In this document: positions 32,155 to 40,571 of the stretch, piece after piece
How the letters are laid out: each line of letters starts with the position of its first letter
How positions within the stretch are numbered: position 1 is the first letter of the stretch
NCBI RefSeq assembly: GCF_001303895.1
Contig: NZ_LJSD01000051.1
Location: 186,001-250,000 of the forward strand
Length of the DNA: 64,000 nucleotides
Source: Mesorhizobium sp. 1M-11
Lineage (GTDB): Bacteria; Pseudomonadota; Alphaproteobacteria; Rhizobiales; Rhizobiaceae
Direction of reading: 5' to 3'
The notes under the pieces: generated by a model
What the model was told of the DNA's origin: nothing
Seen by the model: only the letters and a program-made list of their open reading frames with translations
The model's database searches: none
Position numbers and translations under genes: made by a program

Positions 32155-33852
32155 TCAGTCCTCGAACAGCTTTTCAGGGTCGTAGACGGGTTTGCCCTGC
32201 AGCAGGGTGGCAACCACCTTGGCGTTGCCGATCGCCTTGGCCGGAAGCTTCAGGATATCGCGGTCGATCACCGCGAGGTCCGCGGCCTTGCCGACCTCGA
32301 TCGAGCCGGTCGTCTTGTCCTGATGCAGCAGCCGGGCCGGGTTGATGGTCATCCATTCGATCGCGGTGGCGACGTCGGGCGCGCCGTCCTTCTTGCGCGT
32401 GACGGCCGTCTGGATCTTGACCAGGGGCGAAAGCTCGTCGGCATCGAAGTCGCTGCTCATCACCACTTGAGCGCCCATGGCCTGCAGCGTGCCCGCCGGC
32501 AGCATGGTGTCGGCCCTGTCGCCGATGAACTGGCGGATGAACTGCACATAGTCCGCGTCGACGGAACTCGGCGCCAGCTGGAAGTCGGCGACCACGCCGA
32601 GCTGTTTGAAGCGCGGGAGATCGGCCTTGTCGACGAGGTAGAGATGCGTCAGGCGATGCGGGCCCGGCGCGGCATCGGATTGCGCGATGGCATCCAGCGC
32701 AAGCCGCGCGCCGCGATCCCCGGTGACGTGATAGTGCAGCTGGAATCCCTTCTCCGACAGAACCTTGGAATAGCGGTTCAGCGTATCGACGTCGAAATAG
32801 AGAAAGCCCCTATCAAAGCCGTGATCGATGCCGGCACCCGGCTTGTAGGGTTCGAGGACCGCGCCGGTGCGCTGCTCCAGAATGCCGTCGACATAGATCT
32901 TGACCTGGTTGAAGCGCAGCAGACTGTTGGCGTCGTTGGAAAACTGCCTGGTCAGCGCCGCGACCTGCTCGTCGAAGGGCATGTCCGGATAGACATAGAG
33001 AGCATTCGATGCCCGCACCGTCAGCGTGTTGTCGGCCAGCGCCTTCTGCCAGACCTTGACGTGGCCCTGCGGCCAGAAGCCACCCGCATCGCTGACGGTG
33101 GTGATGCCGTTCTGGGCCATCGTCTTCAGCGTCGGCAGCATGCTCTCATAGGCGAACTCGACGTTTTCGGGCGTATCCGGAAAGGCCAGGTTGCGCAGCT
33201 TCTGCTGCGCGTTTTCCAGCACCACGCCATTCGGCTTGCCGGTCTCCTTGTTGCGCAGGATGATGCCGCCGGGCGGATTGCCCTCGAGCGCGTCATAGCC
33301 GGCGGCATGCATGGCGGCCGAGTTCGCCCACGCGCCATGGCCGATATCGTCGAGGATCAGCACCGGTCGGTCGGGCGAGATCTCGTCGAGCAGAGCGATC
33401 GGGTTGTCACTCTGGTCGAGCAGGTTGGTCATGCTAACGCCCGAACCCAGCACCCAGTCGGTCTTGCTGCTTTTCACGCATTCCTCGACGGTCGCCAGCG
33501 TGTCGTCGAGTTCTTCGAAAGGCCCGAATTCGCACAGGATCTCGTTGACGCCGGCTTCGACGAGATGGACATGCGCGTCCTGAAAGCCGGGCAACACCAT
33601 CCTGCCGCCGAGATCGATGATCTCCGCATCCTTGCCGGCGACGGCCAGGACATCCTTCTCAGTCCCGACGGCAGTGATCTTGCCGTCGTCGTCGATGGCC
33701 ATCGCCTCTGCCGCGGGCGCTTTGGGATTGACGGTGTGGATGCTGGCGTTCGTCAGCACCTTCGCGCCGGCGAAGGCGGGAAAGCCCCACGCCAGGCCGG
33801 CGGCCGGAAGAAGCCACAGGAGGTGCAATCGGCGACGGGAAATGCCAACCAT
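32155..33852 (-). CDS. Exported YtcJ-like amidohydrolase (Amidohydro_3)
   Basis: 565 aa from ATG 33852, which has GGAGGG 8 bp upstream. The N-terminus SRRRLHLLWLLPAAGLAW with an AFAGA cleavage site looks like a Tat signal, so the enzyme acts in the periplasm. Metal motif DAHVHL (HxH), a carboxylated-Lys or Glu region at VKIYVDG, His in HYHVTGDRG and LTHLY, and a terminal Asp in SSDFDAD match the metal-dependent amidohydrolase barrel of the N-substituted formamide deformylase/YtcJ group. It could release amines from amides before import by the adjacent transporter. Confidence 0.85.
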   Translation of the reverse strand: MVGISRRRLHLLWLLPAAGLAWGFPAFAGAKVLTNASIHTVNPKAPAAEAMAIDDDGKITAVGTEKDVLAVAGKDAEIIDLGGRMVLPGFQDAHVHLVEAGVNEILCEFGPFEELDDTLATVEECVKSSKTDWVLGSGVSMTNLLDQSDNPIALLDEISPDRPVLILDDIGHGAWANSAAMHAAGYDALEGNPPGGIILRNKETGKPNGVVLENAQQKLRNLAFPDTPENVEFAYESMLPTLKTMAQNGITTVSDAGGFWPQGHVKVWQKALADNTLTVRASNALYVYPDMPFDEQVAALTRQFSNDANSLLRFNQVKIYVDGILEQRTGAVLEPYKPGAGIDHGFDRGFLYFDVDTLNRYSKVLSEKGFQLHYHVTGDRGARLALDAIAQSDAAPGPHRLTHLYLVDKADLPRFKQLGVVADFQLAPSSVDADYVQFIRQFIGDRADTMLPAGTLQAMGAQVVMSSDFDADELSPLVKIQTAVTRKKDGAPDVATAIEWMTINPARLLHQDKTTGSIEVGKAADLAVIDRDILKLPAKAIGNAKVVATLLQGKPVYDPEKLFED

Positions 33853-34121
33853 TTGAAAACCCTCCAGAACACGCCGCGATCTAAACTGCTTTCCCATCGC
33901 GCCACAAGCGCATTCCGGATCGGTGGTGGCAGCCCGGCCTCCTGCGAGGACTGCTCCGAAACGCTAGGTCATACTCATCGAACACCAGCCGCATCGCATC
34001 ATAGAGTGCCGCGAATTTCGAACCCGTTCCGGTTTGATGCTGCAGATGTTGAGTCTGAACCGCGGCGTCTTCCTCCACGTTCCGGAATGGATCCGAGCCA
34101 AACATGCGCGCCAAAAACTTA
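33853..34121. other. Gene-poor divergent spacer with a repeat fragment
   Basis: The 446 bp between the amidohydrolase and the PotF-like gene holds no credible ORF. CGTTCCGGAATGGATCC at 34078-34095 is a fragment of the AATGGATCCCCGACACTC repeat. The right part contains a promoter/operator (next entry). Confidence 0.5.
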
Positions 34122-34149
34122 TTGACTAAACAGTTAGTAATAATAATCT
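34122..34149 (+). promoter_or_regulatory. Promoter with TetR-type operator for the amidase operon
   Basis: -35 TTGACT (34122-34127) and -10 TAATCT (34144-34149), spaced 16 bp, with the dyad ACTAAACAGTTAGT (34125-34138) over the -35 and spacer. The shape is typical for TetR-family operators; a TetR gene ends this operon (36907). The leader to the first ATG is ~145 bp. Confidence 0.6.
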
Positions 34150-34298
34150 CCGTACCGGGAACAAGATCGGCCAGCCGGCACCAGCCGGTGAATGACCGCC
34201 CCCGGGAACACGAGAAGGAGACCGCCGCCCGGCAGGCTTGCCGTCGCGGCTCAACGGACCCACCGGCTGACGGCGGGGCCCCCAAAGGGAGAATGCAG

Positions 34299-35333
34299 AT
34301 GAAGCTGAAAATGGCAGCCGCGGTCCTTGGCCTGTCGCTTGCTGTCGCCACGGGCGCTGCCCGCGCCGAAGGCGTGCTCAACATCTACAACTGGGGTAAC
34401 TACACCAGCCCCGATCTGATCAAGAAGTTCGAGAAACAGTACGACATCAAGGTCACCGTCACCGACTACGATTCCAACGACACCGCGCTTGCCAAGGTGC
34501 GGCAGGGCGCGTCCGGCTACGACATCGTCGTGCCTTCGGCCAGCGTGATTCCGATCTGGATCAGCGAAGGGCTGCTGCTCGAAACACGCCCCGACCAGAT
34601 GGAGAATTTCAAGAATGTCGACCCGCGCTGGGTCGACGTTCCGTTCGACCCCGGCCGCAAATACACCGTGCCATGGCAATGGGGCACGACCGGCATATCG
34701 GTCAACAAATCCGTCTATTCGGGCGACATCAACACCTCGGCGATCTTCCTCGATCCGCCGCCAGAGCTGGTCGGCAAGATCAATGTCGTGCCCGAGATGG
34801 GCGACATCATGTACTTCGCGATCACCTATTTCGGCGGCAAGTTCTGCACCGAAGACAAGGCGCTGCTGAAGCAGGTGCGCGACAAGCTGGTCGAGGCCAA
34901 GGCGAAGTGGCTTTCGCTGGACTACGCCGCCGTCGACGGGCTGGGGCGCGGCGACATCGCGGCCGGCGTCAACTGGAACGGCATCTCGCTGCGCCAGCGG
35001 ATGCAGAACAAGGACATCACCTACGGCTATCCGAAGGAAGGCTATCCGATCTTCATGGACAATGTCGCCGTGCTGAAGGATGCCAGGAATGTCGAGAACG
35101 CCAAGCTGTTCCAGAACTTCATCATGGATCCGGAAAACGCGGCGCTGATCTCGGCCTTTGCCCGCTACGCCAACGGCATCAAGGGTTCGGAGAAGTTCAT
35201 GCCCGCCGACATGAAGGGCGCGCCGGAAGTCGACATCCCCGCCGAGTTCCTGGCCAAGGGCGAGGTCATGCCGATCTGCCCGCCGGCGGTGCTGCAGCTC
35301 TACACCAAGATCTGGACCGACATCCAGAAATAG
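34299..35333 (+). CDS. PotF/PotD-like ABC substrate-binding protein, orphan 1
   Basis: 344 aa (ATG at 34299, a second at 34293; both follow AAAGGGAG). Sec signal to ARAEG (about residue 22). Mature start VLNIYNWGNYTSPDLIKKFEKQYDIKVTVTDYDSND is typical of polyamine-binding proteins; DIVVPSASVIPIWISEGLL and WGTTGISVN are conserved. No permease or ATPase is nearby. It is followed by an amidase and a TetR gene, so it may feed a polyamine-like amide to the amidase. Confidence 0.88.
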   Translation: MKLKMAAAVLGLSLAVATGAARAEGVLNIYNWGNYTSPDLIKKFEKQYDIKVTVTDYDSNDTALAKVRQGASGYDIVVPSASVIPIWISEGLLLETRPDQMENFKNVDPRWVDVPFDPGRKYTVPWQWGTTGISVNKSVYSGDINTSAIFLDPPPELVGKINVVPEMGDIMYFAITYFGGKFCTEDKALLKQVRDKLVEAKAKWLSLDYAAVDGLGRGDIAAGVNWNGISLRQRMQNKDITYGYPKEGYPIFMDNVAVLKDARNVENAKLFQNFIMDPENAALISAFARYANGIKGSEKFMPADMKGAPEVDIPAEFLAKGEVMPICPPAVLQLYTKIWTDIQK

Positions 35334-35416
35334 CCAGCCAGCGCCGGGCGGGCGCGCCCGGCCAGTTGCTCTCATCATCAGCACAATCGCGATCGCCCGA
35401 TCGCCGGAGACTTCGC

Positions 35417-36841
35417 ATGTCCGACCTCGACCTTTGCTACATGCCGGCACACCAGGCGCTGCAACTCTTCAAGACGAAGAAGCTTTCCCCCGTGGAACTG
35501 ATGCAAGCCACCATCAGGCGCGCCGAGGCCACCAGGCCCACGATCAATTGCCTGACCTTCACCTATTTCGACGAAGCGATGGTGCTGGCCCGCAAGGCCG
35601 AGGCCCGATACGCCAAGGGCGCCAGGACCGGCGCGCTGGAAGGCCTGCCGATCGGCATCAAGGACGAGAGCTACATCAAGGGCAAGCCGACCTCGCACGG
35701 TTCGCTGCTGACGCAGGGCGCCGTCAGCGACCACACCTCCACGATCAACGAGCGCATCATCAAGGCCGGCGGCATCGTGCATGCGCGCACGGCGACGCCC
35801 GAATTCAGCTGTGCCGGCTACACCTGGTCGCGGCGATGGGGCGTCACCCGCAATCCGTGGAATCCGGAGTTCACACCCGGCGGCTCTTCCGGAGGCTCGG
35901 CGGCGACGCTTGCCGCGGGCACGTCGGCTATCGCGACAGGGTCCGACATCGCAGGCTCCATCCGCATCCCCGCCTCTGCATGCGGCCTCGTCGGCTTCAA
36001 GCCGCCCTATGGCCGCAACCCGGACGAGCCGCCCTTCAACCTCGACTTCTACTGTCATACCGGGCCGCTGGCGCGCACCGTCACCGACGCGATCCTGCTG
36101 CAGAACGTGATGGCCGGGCCCAGCCCGCTCGACATCGCCACCTTGCGCCCGAAGCTCCGGCTGCCGCTCGACTACAAGCCGATCAAAGGCTGGAAGATCG
36201 CCTTCTCCATGGACCTCGGCTCCTTCGAGATCCATCCGGATGTGCGCAGGAACACGCTCGAAGCCTGCGAAGTGTTCCGCTCGCTGGGTGCGACGGTCGA
36301 CGAGGTCGATCTCGGGTGGGGCGACGAGGTGCTGAAATCCGGCATGGCCTATCTCGAACACATCTTCGGGGCCTCGCTGGCGGGCCTGCTCAAGGAGCAT
36401 GGCGCCGAGATGACGAGCTATGCGCGAAAGTTCGCCGAGGACGGTCAGAAATCCAAGGCCACCGATTTCGTCGGCACGCTGGAGGTGGCGGCCCGGATGT
36501 ATCAGAGCCTCGGACCGCTGCTGGAGACATATGACGTGCTGGTATGCCCGACCAATGCGCTGCCGGCGGTGCCGGCCGAATTCGACCAAACCACGGGTAC
36601 GGTGGAGATCAACGGCAAGACGGTGGACCCTTCGCTCGGCTGGGTGATGACGACGCCGTTCAACATGCTGAGCCGCTGTCCCGTGATTTCCATGCCGTCT
36701 GGCCGAGCGACAAACGGCGTGCCGACAGGCATCCAGATCGTCGGCCGCACCTATAGCGACGCCGATGTATTCCGCGCGGCAATGGCCTATGAAACGGCGC
36801 GGGGCCAGTGGTACGGCAACGGGACACGTCCGTCGCTGTGA
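35417..36841 (+). CDS. Amidase (amidase-signature family)
   Basis: 474 aa from ATG 35417. The Ser-cisSer-Lys triad is visible: Lys in GIKDE, the glycine/serine stretch GGSSGGSAA and the nucleophile Ser in GSDIAGSIRIPA. Length is normal for the family (470-500). Cytoplasmic. Amidase-signature enzymes release ammonia or amines from amides. Between a PotF-like binding protein and TetR, on one strand and probably one transcript. Confidence 0.9.
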   Translation: MSDLDLCYMPAHQALQLFKTKKLSPVELMQATIRRAEATRPTINCLTFTYFDEAMVLARKAEARYAKGARTGALEGLPIGIKDESYIKGKPTSHGSLLTQGAVSDHTSTINERIIKAGGIVHARTATPEFSCAGYTWSRRWGVTRNPWNPEFTPGGSSGGSAATLAAGTSAIATGSDIAGSIRIPASACGLVGFKPPYGRNPDEPPFNLDFYCHTGPLARTVTDAILLQNVMAGPSPLDIATLRPKLRLPLDYKPIKGWKIAFSMDLGSFEIHPDVRRNTLEACEVFRSLGATVDEVDLGWGDEVLKSGMAYLEHIFGASLAGLLKEHGAEMTSYARKFAEDGQKSKATDFVGTLEVAARMYQSLGPLLETYDVLVCPTNALPAVPAEFDQTTGTVEINGKTVDPSLGWVMTTPFNMLSRCPVISMPSGRATNGVPTGIQIVGRTYSDADVFRAAMAYETARGQWYGNGTRPSL

Positions 36842-36906
36842 TGGTGACCCGCGAAAGGATGAGCCGGCCTCGGGCATGACGCCCGTGGCCGAGGCAAGGG
36901 AACGAG

Positions 36907-37593
36907 ATGGCACAGCGCAAGGCGGCAACCGCCGAAAAACAGGAAACCGTCCCGGCCGTGGGCAAGCGCCCGGTCCGCCGCGACCGCCGGCGCGAACGCG
37001 GCGAAGCCAGCATCCAGCGCATCATCGATGCCGCCATCGACCTGATCGCCGACGAGGGCCTGTCCAGCCTCACCATGCAACGCATCGCCGAACTGGCGGG
37101 CGCGTCCAACGCGCTGGTGGTCTTCCACTTCGGCAACAAGGAGAACCTGCTTCGCGCCGTGCTGCAATATCTCAGCGACCAGTATGACGCGCTGTGGACG
37201 AAGCTGGTGCGCACGCCCGGCCTGTCGCCTGTCGATCGCGTGACGGGCGCGGTCGAATGCGGGCGCCGGTTCGCGCGCCAGCACCCGAAATGGGTCTCGG
37301 TCTTCGTCATCTTCGGCAGCGACCGCAAAAGCATGCAGATCTACACGGAGATCGGCCTGCCCGGCGACCTCGCCTACAATGCCGAAGCCAGCGACCTGCT
37401 GGCCGAGATCGTGCGCCTGGGCAACTACAGCGGCGTCGACCCGAAGACGCTGTCCGAAAGCCTCAACTACCTGGTCCAGGGTGCGTGGTACTGGGGACAC
37501 CTCAATCCGCCCGACCTCCACTCCGAGGTTCCGGCCAAGACCATCGCGACGCTGCTGCACCACGCCTTCCCTCGGCATTTCGGGCCGGCGTGA
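36907..37593 (+). CDS. TetR-family regulator (BetI-like)
   Basis: 228 aa with a basic 30-residue N-terminal extension (RPVRRDRRRERGEA), then the HTH: IIDAAIDLIADEGLSSLTMQRIAELAGASNALVVFHFGNKENLLRAVLQYL. The ligand domain resembles BetI-type TetR proteins. 65 bp behind the amidase gene, same strand; it likely represses the operon through the ACTAAACAGTTAGT dyad at 34125. Confidence 0.88.
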   Translation: MAQRKAATAEKQETVPAVGKRPVRRDRRRERGEASIQRIIDAAIDLIADEGLSSLTMQRIAELAGASNALVVFHFGNKENLLRAVLQYLSDQYDALWTKLVRTPGLSPVDRVTGAVECGRRFARQHPKWVSVFVIFGSDRKSMQIYTEIGLPGDLAYNAEASDLLAEIVRLGNYSGVDPKTLSESLNYLVQGAWYWGHLNPPDLHSEVPAKTIATLLHHAFPRHFGPA

Positions 37594-37609
37594 AGCGGGG
37601 CGGAGCCCT

Positions 37610-37892
37610 TATCTCCCCCCTTGCGGGGGAGAAAGGATTTTCACGATCTTAGACAAGCACGCCCTTTGGGGCGGCGCAGTCTAAGTGCTAGAAATCGCAA
37701 GAGAGGGGATATGCCGGCACGCCGCTGACAAGTTGCTTGTTCTCGAAGGTTATTCTCTGTCTCGCGATAGAGGTCAGGCCTCTCAGCTGAAAATCCCCTC
37801 TCTTGGATTTTCTACGACTTAGACTGCGCTGCCCTTACGGGCATGCTCGCTAAGATCGTGAAAATCCTTTCTCCCCCGCAAGGGGGGAGATA
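37610..37892. repeat. MITE-like palindromic element, copy B
   Basis: Same as 984-1280 but inverted: the internal ATCCAAGAGAGGGGAT side and the GCAAGAGAGGGGATATGCCG side are swapped. ~283 bp, terminal inverted repeats near 100 bp with TATCTCCCCCC tips. The central ~85 bp also match between copies. No transposase. It fills the gap between tetR and the MgtC-like gene. Confidence 0.8.
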
Positions 37893-37939
37893 GTGGCGCC
37901 CGGCCCCACCAGCACCGATCCGGCCAAGCCACCAACCAG

Positions 37940-38422
37940 CTACGGATCTCCATCCTTCCTGTCGATCCGCACCAGTTGCAACAGGCCCAGCACGATCAGG
38001 GCGAGCACGGTGGCCAACAGGCCGATCTGCCAGAAGCCCAGCCCCACCGCCAGGCCGATGGCGCCCGCCAGCCACATGCCGGCGCCGGTGGTCAGCCCTT
38101 GCACTTCACCCTTGGCGAAAAAGATCAGGCCGGCGGCCAGGAACGCCACGCCGGCGGTCGTCGCCTCGACCAGGCGGATCGGATCGATCCTGATCTCCTG
38201 TCCGGCGAAGACATCGACATGGGTGATCTCGATGGTCAGGATGGCGATGGCGGCGGTCGCCAGGCAGATCAGGATATGCGTCCGCAATCCCGCCGGGCGA
38301 TCGCGCCATTCGCGTTCCATGCCGACGACGGAGCCGAGCACGGCCGCCAGCAGGAGACGGGCTGAAATCACGGAAAAGGGGAGCCATGTCGGCTGCCCGA
38401 AGCGTTCGAGGAACTCTTCCAT
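37940..38422 (-). CDS. MgtC/SapB-family membrane protein
   Basis: 160 aa, about five TM helices. The family signature is seen in LLLAAVLGSVVGMEREWRDRPAGLRTHILICLATAA, then TTAGVAFLAAGLIF and GLTTGAGMWLAGAIGLAVGLGFW. The long C-terminal ACT-like domain of full MgtC is missing, as in SapB-type proteins. MgtC-like proteins help in Mg-poor or acid stress. A perfect EcfG promoter lies immediately upstream; its start site would fall only a few bases before the ATG, and no ribosome-binding site is seen, so the mRNA may be leaderless. Confidence 0.85.
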   Translation of the reverse strand: MEEFLERFGQPTWLPFSVISARLLLAAVLGSVVGMEREWRDRPAGLRTHILICLATAAIAILTIEITHVDVFAGQEIRIDPIRLVEATTAGVAFLAAGLIFFAKGEVQGLTTGAGMWLAGAIGLAVGLGFWQIGLLATVLALIVLGLLQLVRIDRKDGDP

Positions 38423-38431
38423 GAGGGCGAG

Positions 38432-38456
38432 AACGTATCCCTGAACGCTCGGTTCC
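38432..38456 (-). promoter_or_regulatory. EcfG-type general stress promoter (mgtC-like gene)
   Basis: Minus strand GGAAC (38456-38452), 16 bp, CGTT (38435-38432), an exact match to the GGAAC-N16-CGTT consensus of alphaproteobacterial general-stress sigma factors. It ends 10 bp before the ATG. Confidence 0.65.
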
Positions 38457-38491
38457 CGCCAATGTCTCGAGCCGGCAGGGCGAAGCGGCCG

Positions 38492-39376
38492 TCAACCCGC
38501 CTGCGATGGCCCGCCGTCCAGCGTCGCCAGCCGCTTGTAGAGCTCGGGCCGCCGGTCGCGGAACACGCCCCAGGAGCGGCGCTGGTGGGCGATGGCATCG
38601 AGGTCGAAGGAAGCCGTCAGAACGGTTTCGGTCTCGCGATCCGCCTCGGCGACCTTGGCCCCGGTTGGGTCTGCGATGAAGGACGATCCGTAGAAGGTGA
38701 TGCTGGTGCCGGAACGGCCTGCTTCCGTGCCGATGCGGTTGGAGGCCAGCAGCGGCATGATGTTGGCGCCGGCGTGCCCCTGCATCACGCGCTGCCAATG
38801 GGCGCTGGAATCGAGACCCGCATCGTGCGGCTCGGAGCCGATGGCGGTGGGATAGAGCAGGATCTCGGCGCCCTGCAGCGCCATGGAGCGCGCGGCTTCC
38901 GGAAACCACTGATCCCAGCAGATGCCGACGCCGATGGTGCCGGCCTTGGTCTTCCAGACCCTGAAGCCGGTATCGCCCGGCGAAAAATAGAACTTCTCCA
39001 TATAGCCCGGACCGTCAGGGATGTGGCTCTTGCGGTAATTGCCGAGCACGGCGCCATCGGCGTCGATGACGGCAAGGCTGTTGAAATAGCTCTGGCCGGC
39101 ACGCTCGAAATAGCTGAGCGGCAGCACGACGCCGAGTTCGCGCGCCAGCGCGGAGAAATGCGCGATCAGCGGGTTGTCCTGAAACGGACGGGCAAGATCG
39201 AAGAAGCCGTGGAACTGGTCCTGGCAGAAATAGGGCGCGGCGAACAATTCCTGGATCAGGACGAGATCGGCGCCCTTTCCCTTCGCTTCGCGCACCAGCC
39301 GTTCGGCGCGCGCGACATTGTCCTTCTCGTCCCAGACGCAGGCCATCTGGGTGGCGGCGACGGTTACCTTACGCAT
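38492..39376 (-). CDS. aguB: N-carbamoylputrescine amidase
   Basis: 294 aa, nitrilase superfamily. Catalytic Glu in LVLIQELF, Lys in YRKSHIPDGPGY and Cys in GVGICWDQWFPEAAR; the GYMEKFYFSPGDTGF segment and overall wording match AguB. It hydrolyses N-carbamoylputrescine to putrescine, CO2 and ammonia, the second step after agmatine deiminase (at 41711). Divergent from a LuxR regulator; 76 bp separates the starts. Confidence 0.9.
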   Translation of the reverse strand: MRKVTVAATQMACVWDEKDNVARAERLVREAKGKGADLVLIQELFAAPYFCQDQFHGFFDLARPFQDNPLIAHFSALARELGVVLPLSYFERAGQSYFNSLAVIDADGAVLGNYRKSHIPDGPGYMEKFYFSPGDTGFRVWKTKAGTIGVGICWDQWFPEAARSMALQGAEILLYPTAIGSEPHDAGLDSSAHWQRVMQGHAGANIMPLLASNRIGTEAGRSGTSITFYGSSFIADPTGAKVAEADRETETVLTASFDLDAIAHQRRSWGVFRDRRPELYKRLATLDGGPSQAG

Positions 39377-39452
39377 GATCTGGCGAACTCCCATGTCACA
39401 GCTAACTTATAAGCTGCTTGCTTGATGGCTTGCATCGGCTATCGTTCAGGCC

Positions 39453-40250
39453 ATGCAGCTTTCCCTCGAGCAGTTCGGACGCTGGAGCCAGGGCGTGGCC
39501 GCCGCCGCACAAGCTTGCTCGACCGAAGAGATCTCGGCCACCTTCACCGCCGCCGCCAGCGGGCTGCTGGCTTCCGACCGCGCCTATGTCGGGCTCTACC
39601 TGCGCAACCAAAGTTCCGTGACGATCGACGACCGCGGGCCGGATCCATGGAACCGGAACTACGACGCGCATCTCTACAGGCTGGACCCGTTCTTCCGCAG
39701 GTTCGCCAGCACGCGGCAGGATTTCCTTTTGCCGCTCGCCGCGCTCGATAAAGGCGATTTCCGGCGGACCGCCTACTACCGCGACTTCTACGAACCGTCG
39801 CAGAGCTTCGACGAGATCACCGGCGTCTTCAACCTCGACAACAGGGCGGCGGGCTACGTCACCTTCCTGAGGTTTCGCGGCGCGCGGGCCTTTGGCCGGC
39901 AGGACCTCGCGCTGGCTGAGGCGATCAGCGGCGCGACGCGCCTGGTGCTGCAACAGCTGTGGCTGCAGTGGCGCACCGAGGAGCAGATGCGCCCGGCAGT
40001 CCGTTGCGGGGAAGAAGCCGGTCATGCGCCGAACGGCTCCTTGCGGCTGTCGCGGCTCAGCGCACGCGAACGCCAGATCGCGGACCTGCTGATCGACGGC
40101 GGTTCAGCCAAATCCATAGCGCGCAGCCTTGCCATATCGCCGGGAACCGTGCGCAACCACATCAAGCAGGTCTACGCCAAGCTCGGCATTCATTCCCAGG
40201 TGGAACTGATGGCGGCGGCAAGGGTCGCCGACATGGCGAGCCTGCCGTAG
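39453..40250 (+). CDS. LuxR-type regulator of the agmatine locus
   Basis: 265 aa. C-terminal LuxR HTH: LSARERQIADLLIDGGSAKSIARSLAISPGTVRNHIKQVYAKLGIHSQVELM. The N-terminal ~190 residues have no named domain and none of the autoinducer-domain Trp/Tyr/Asp pattern could be assigned. It lies between aguB and the PotF-like/aguA operon and is the likely local regulator. CTTATAAG, centred in the 76 bp aguB-luxR spacer (39406-39413), might be its target. Confidence 0.85.
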   Translation: MQLSLEQFGRWSQGVAAAAQACSTEEISATFTAAASGLLASDRAYVGLYLRNQSSVTIDDRGPDPWNRNYDAHLYRLDPFFRRFASTRQDFLLPLAALDKGDFRRTAYYRDFYEPSQSFDEITGVFNLDNRAAGYVTFLRFRGARAFGRQDLALAEAISGATRLVLQQLWLQWRTEEQMRPAVRCGEEAGHAPNGSLRLSRLSARERQIADLLIDGGSAKSIARSLAISPGTVRNHIKQVYAKLGIHSQVELMAAARVADMASLP

Positions 40251-40326
40251 CCCCCACGTCTCCCCGGGCGATTGCATCCACTCGACGCGACTTGAAGCAG
40301 GTCTGGATCGCCGCGCCTTCGTCTGT

Positions 40327-40390
40327 GTTCCGGAATGGATCCCCGACACGCTCCGGTCGCTCCGCTCCCTCACGCGGTCGAGGATGACGG
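40327..40390 (+). repeat. GGAATGGATCCCCGACACTC repeat, copy 3 (paired)
   Basis: Starts TGTTCCGGAATGGATCCCCG, ends GGTCGAGGATGACGG. Pairs with the inverted copy at 40466-40528. The rest of the 321 bp gap 40251-40571 shows nothing else. Confidence 0.75.
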
Positions 40391-40465
40391 AGCTTCTATG
40401 TTCCGCCCAATCTCCGACGCTGGCATGATCGTCAGCGTTGGAGATTAGCCGGTACGCTCCCACCG

Positions 40466-40528
40466 CCGTCATCCTCGACCTTGGAGCGACCGAAGGGAGC
40501 GGCGAGTGTCGGGGATCCATTCCGGAAC
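40466..40528 (-). repeat. GGAATGGATCCCCGACACTC repeat, copy 4 (paired, inverted)
   Basis: Starts GCCGTCATCCTCGACC and ends GGGGATCCATTCCGGAAC. Located next to the end of the PotF-like gene; the hairpin formed with copy 3 could serve as a transcription barrier between convergent genes. Confidence 0.75.
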
Positions 40529-40571
40529 ATTGAAGGGAGTGGCTCCCCGACGGAGGCACGCGACCTCCCGC

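Noticed and set aside
32323..34125. 600-codon plus-strand frame
   Set aside because: Antisense to the amidohydrolase; no ribosome-binding site or motif.
33881..34384. 167-codon minus-strand ORF in the divergent spacer
   Set aside because: Arg/Ser/Pro-rich, crosses the TetR-type operator and the start of the PotF-like gene; no motif.
34673..35416. Long in-frame extension upstream of the amidase
   Set aside because: Overlaps the PotF-like gene in another frame; the amidase homology begins at MSDLDLCYM (35417).
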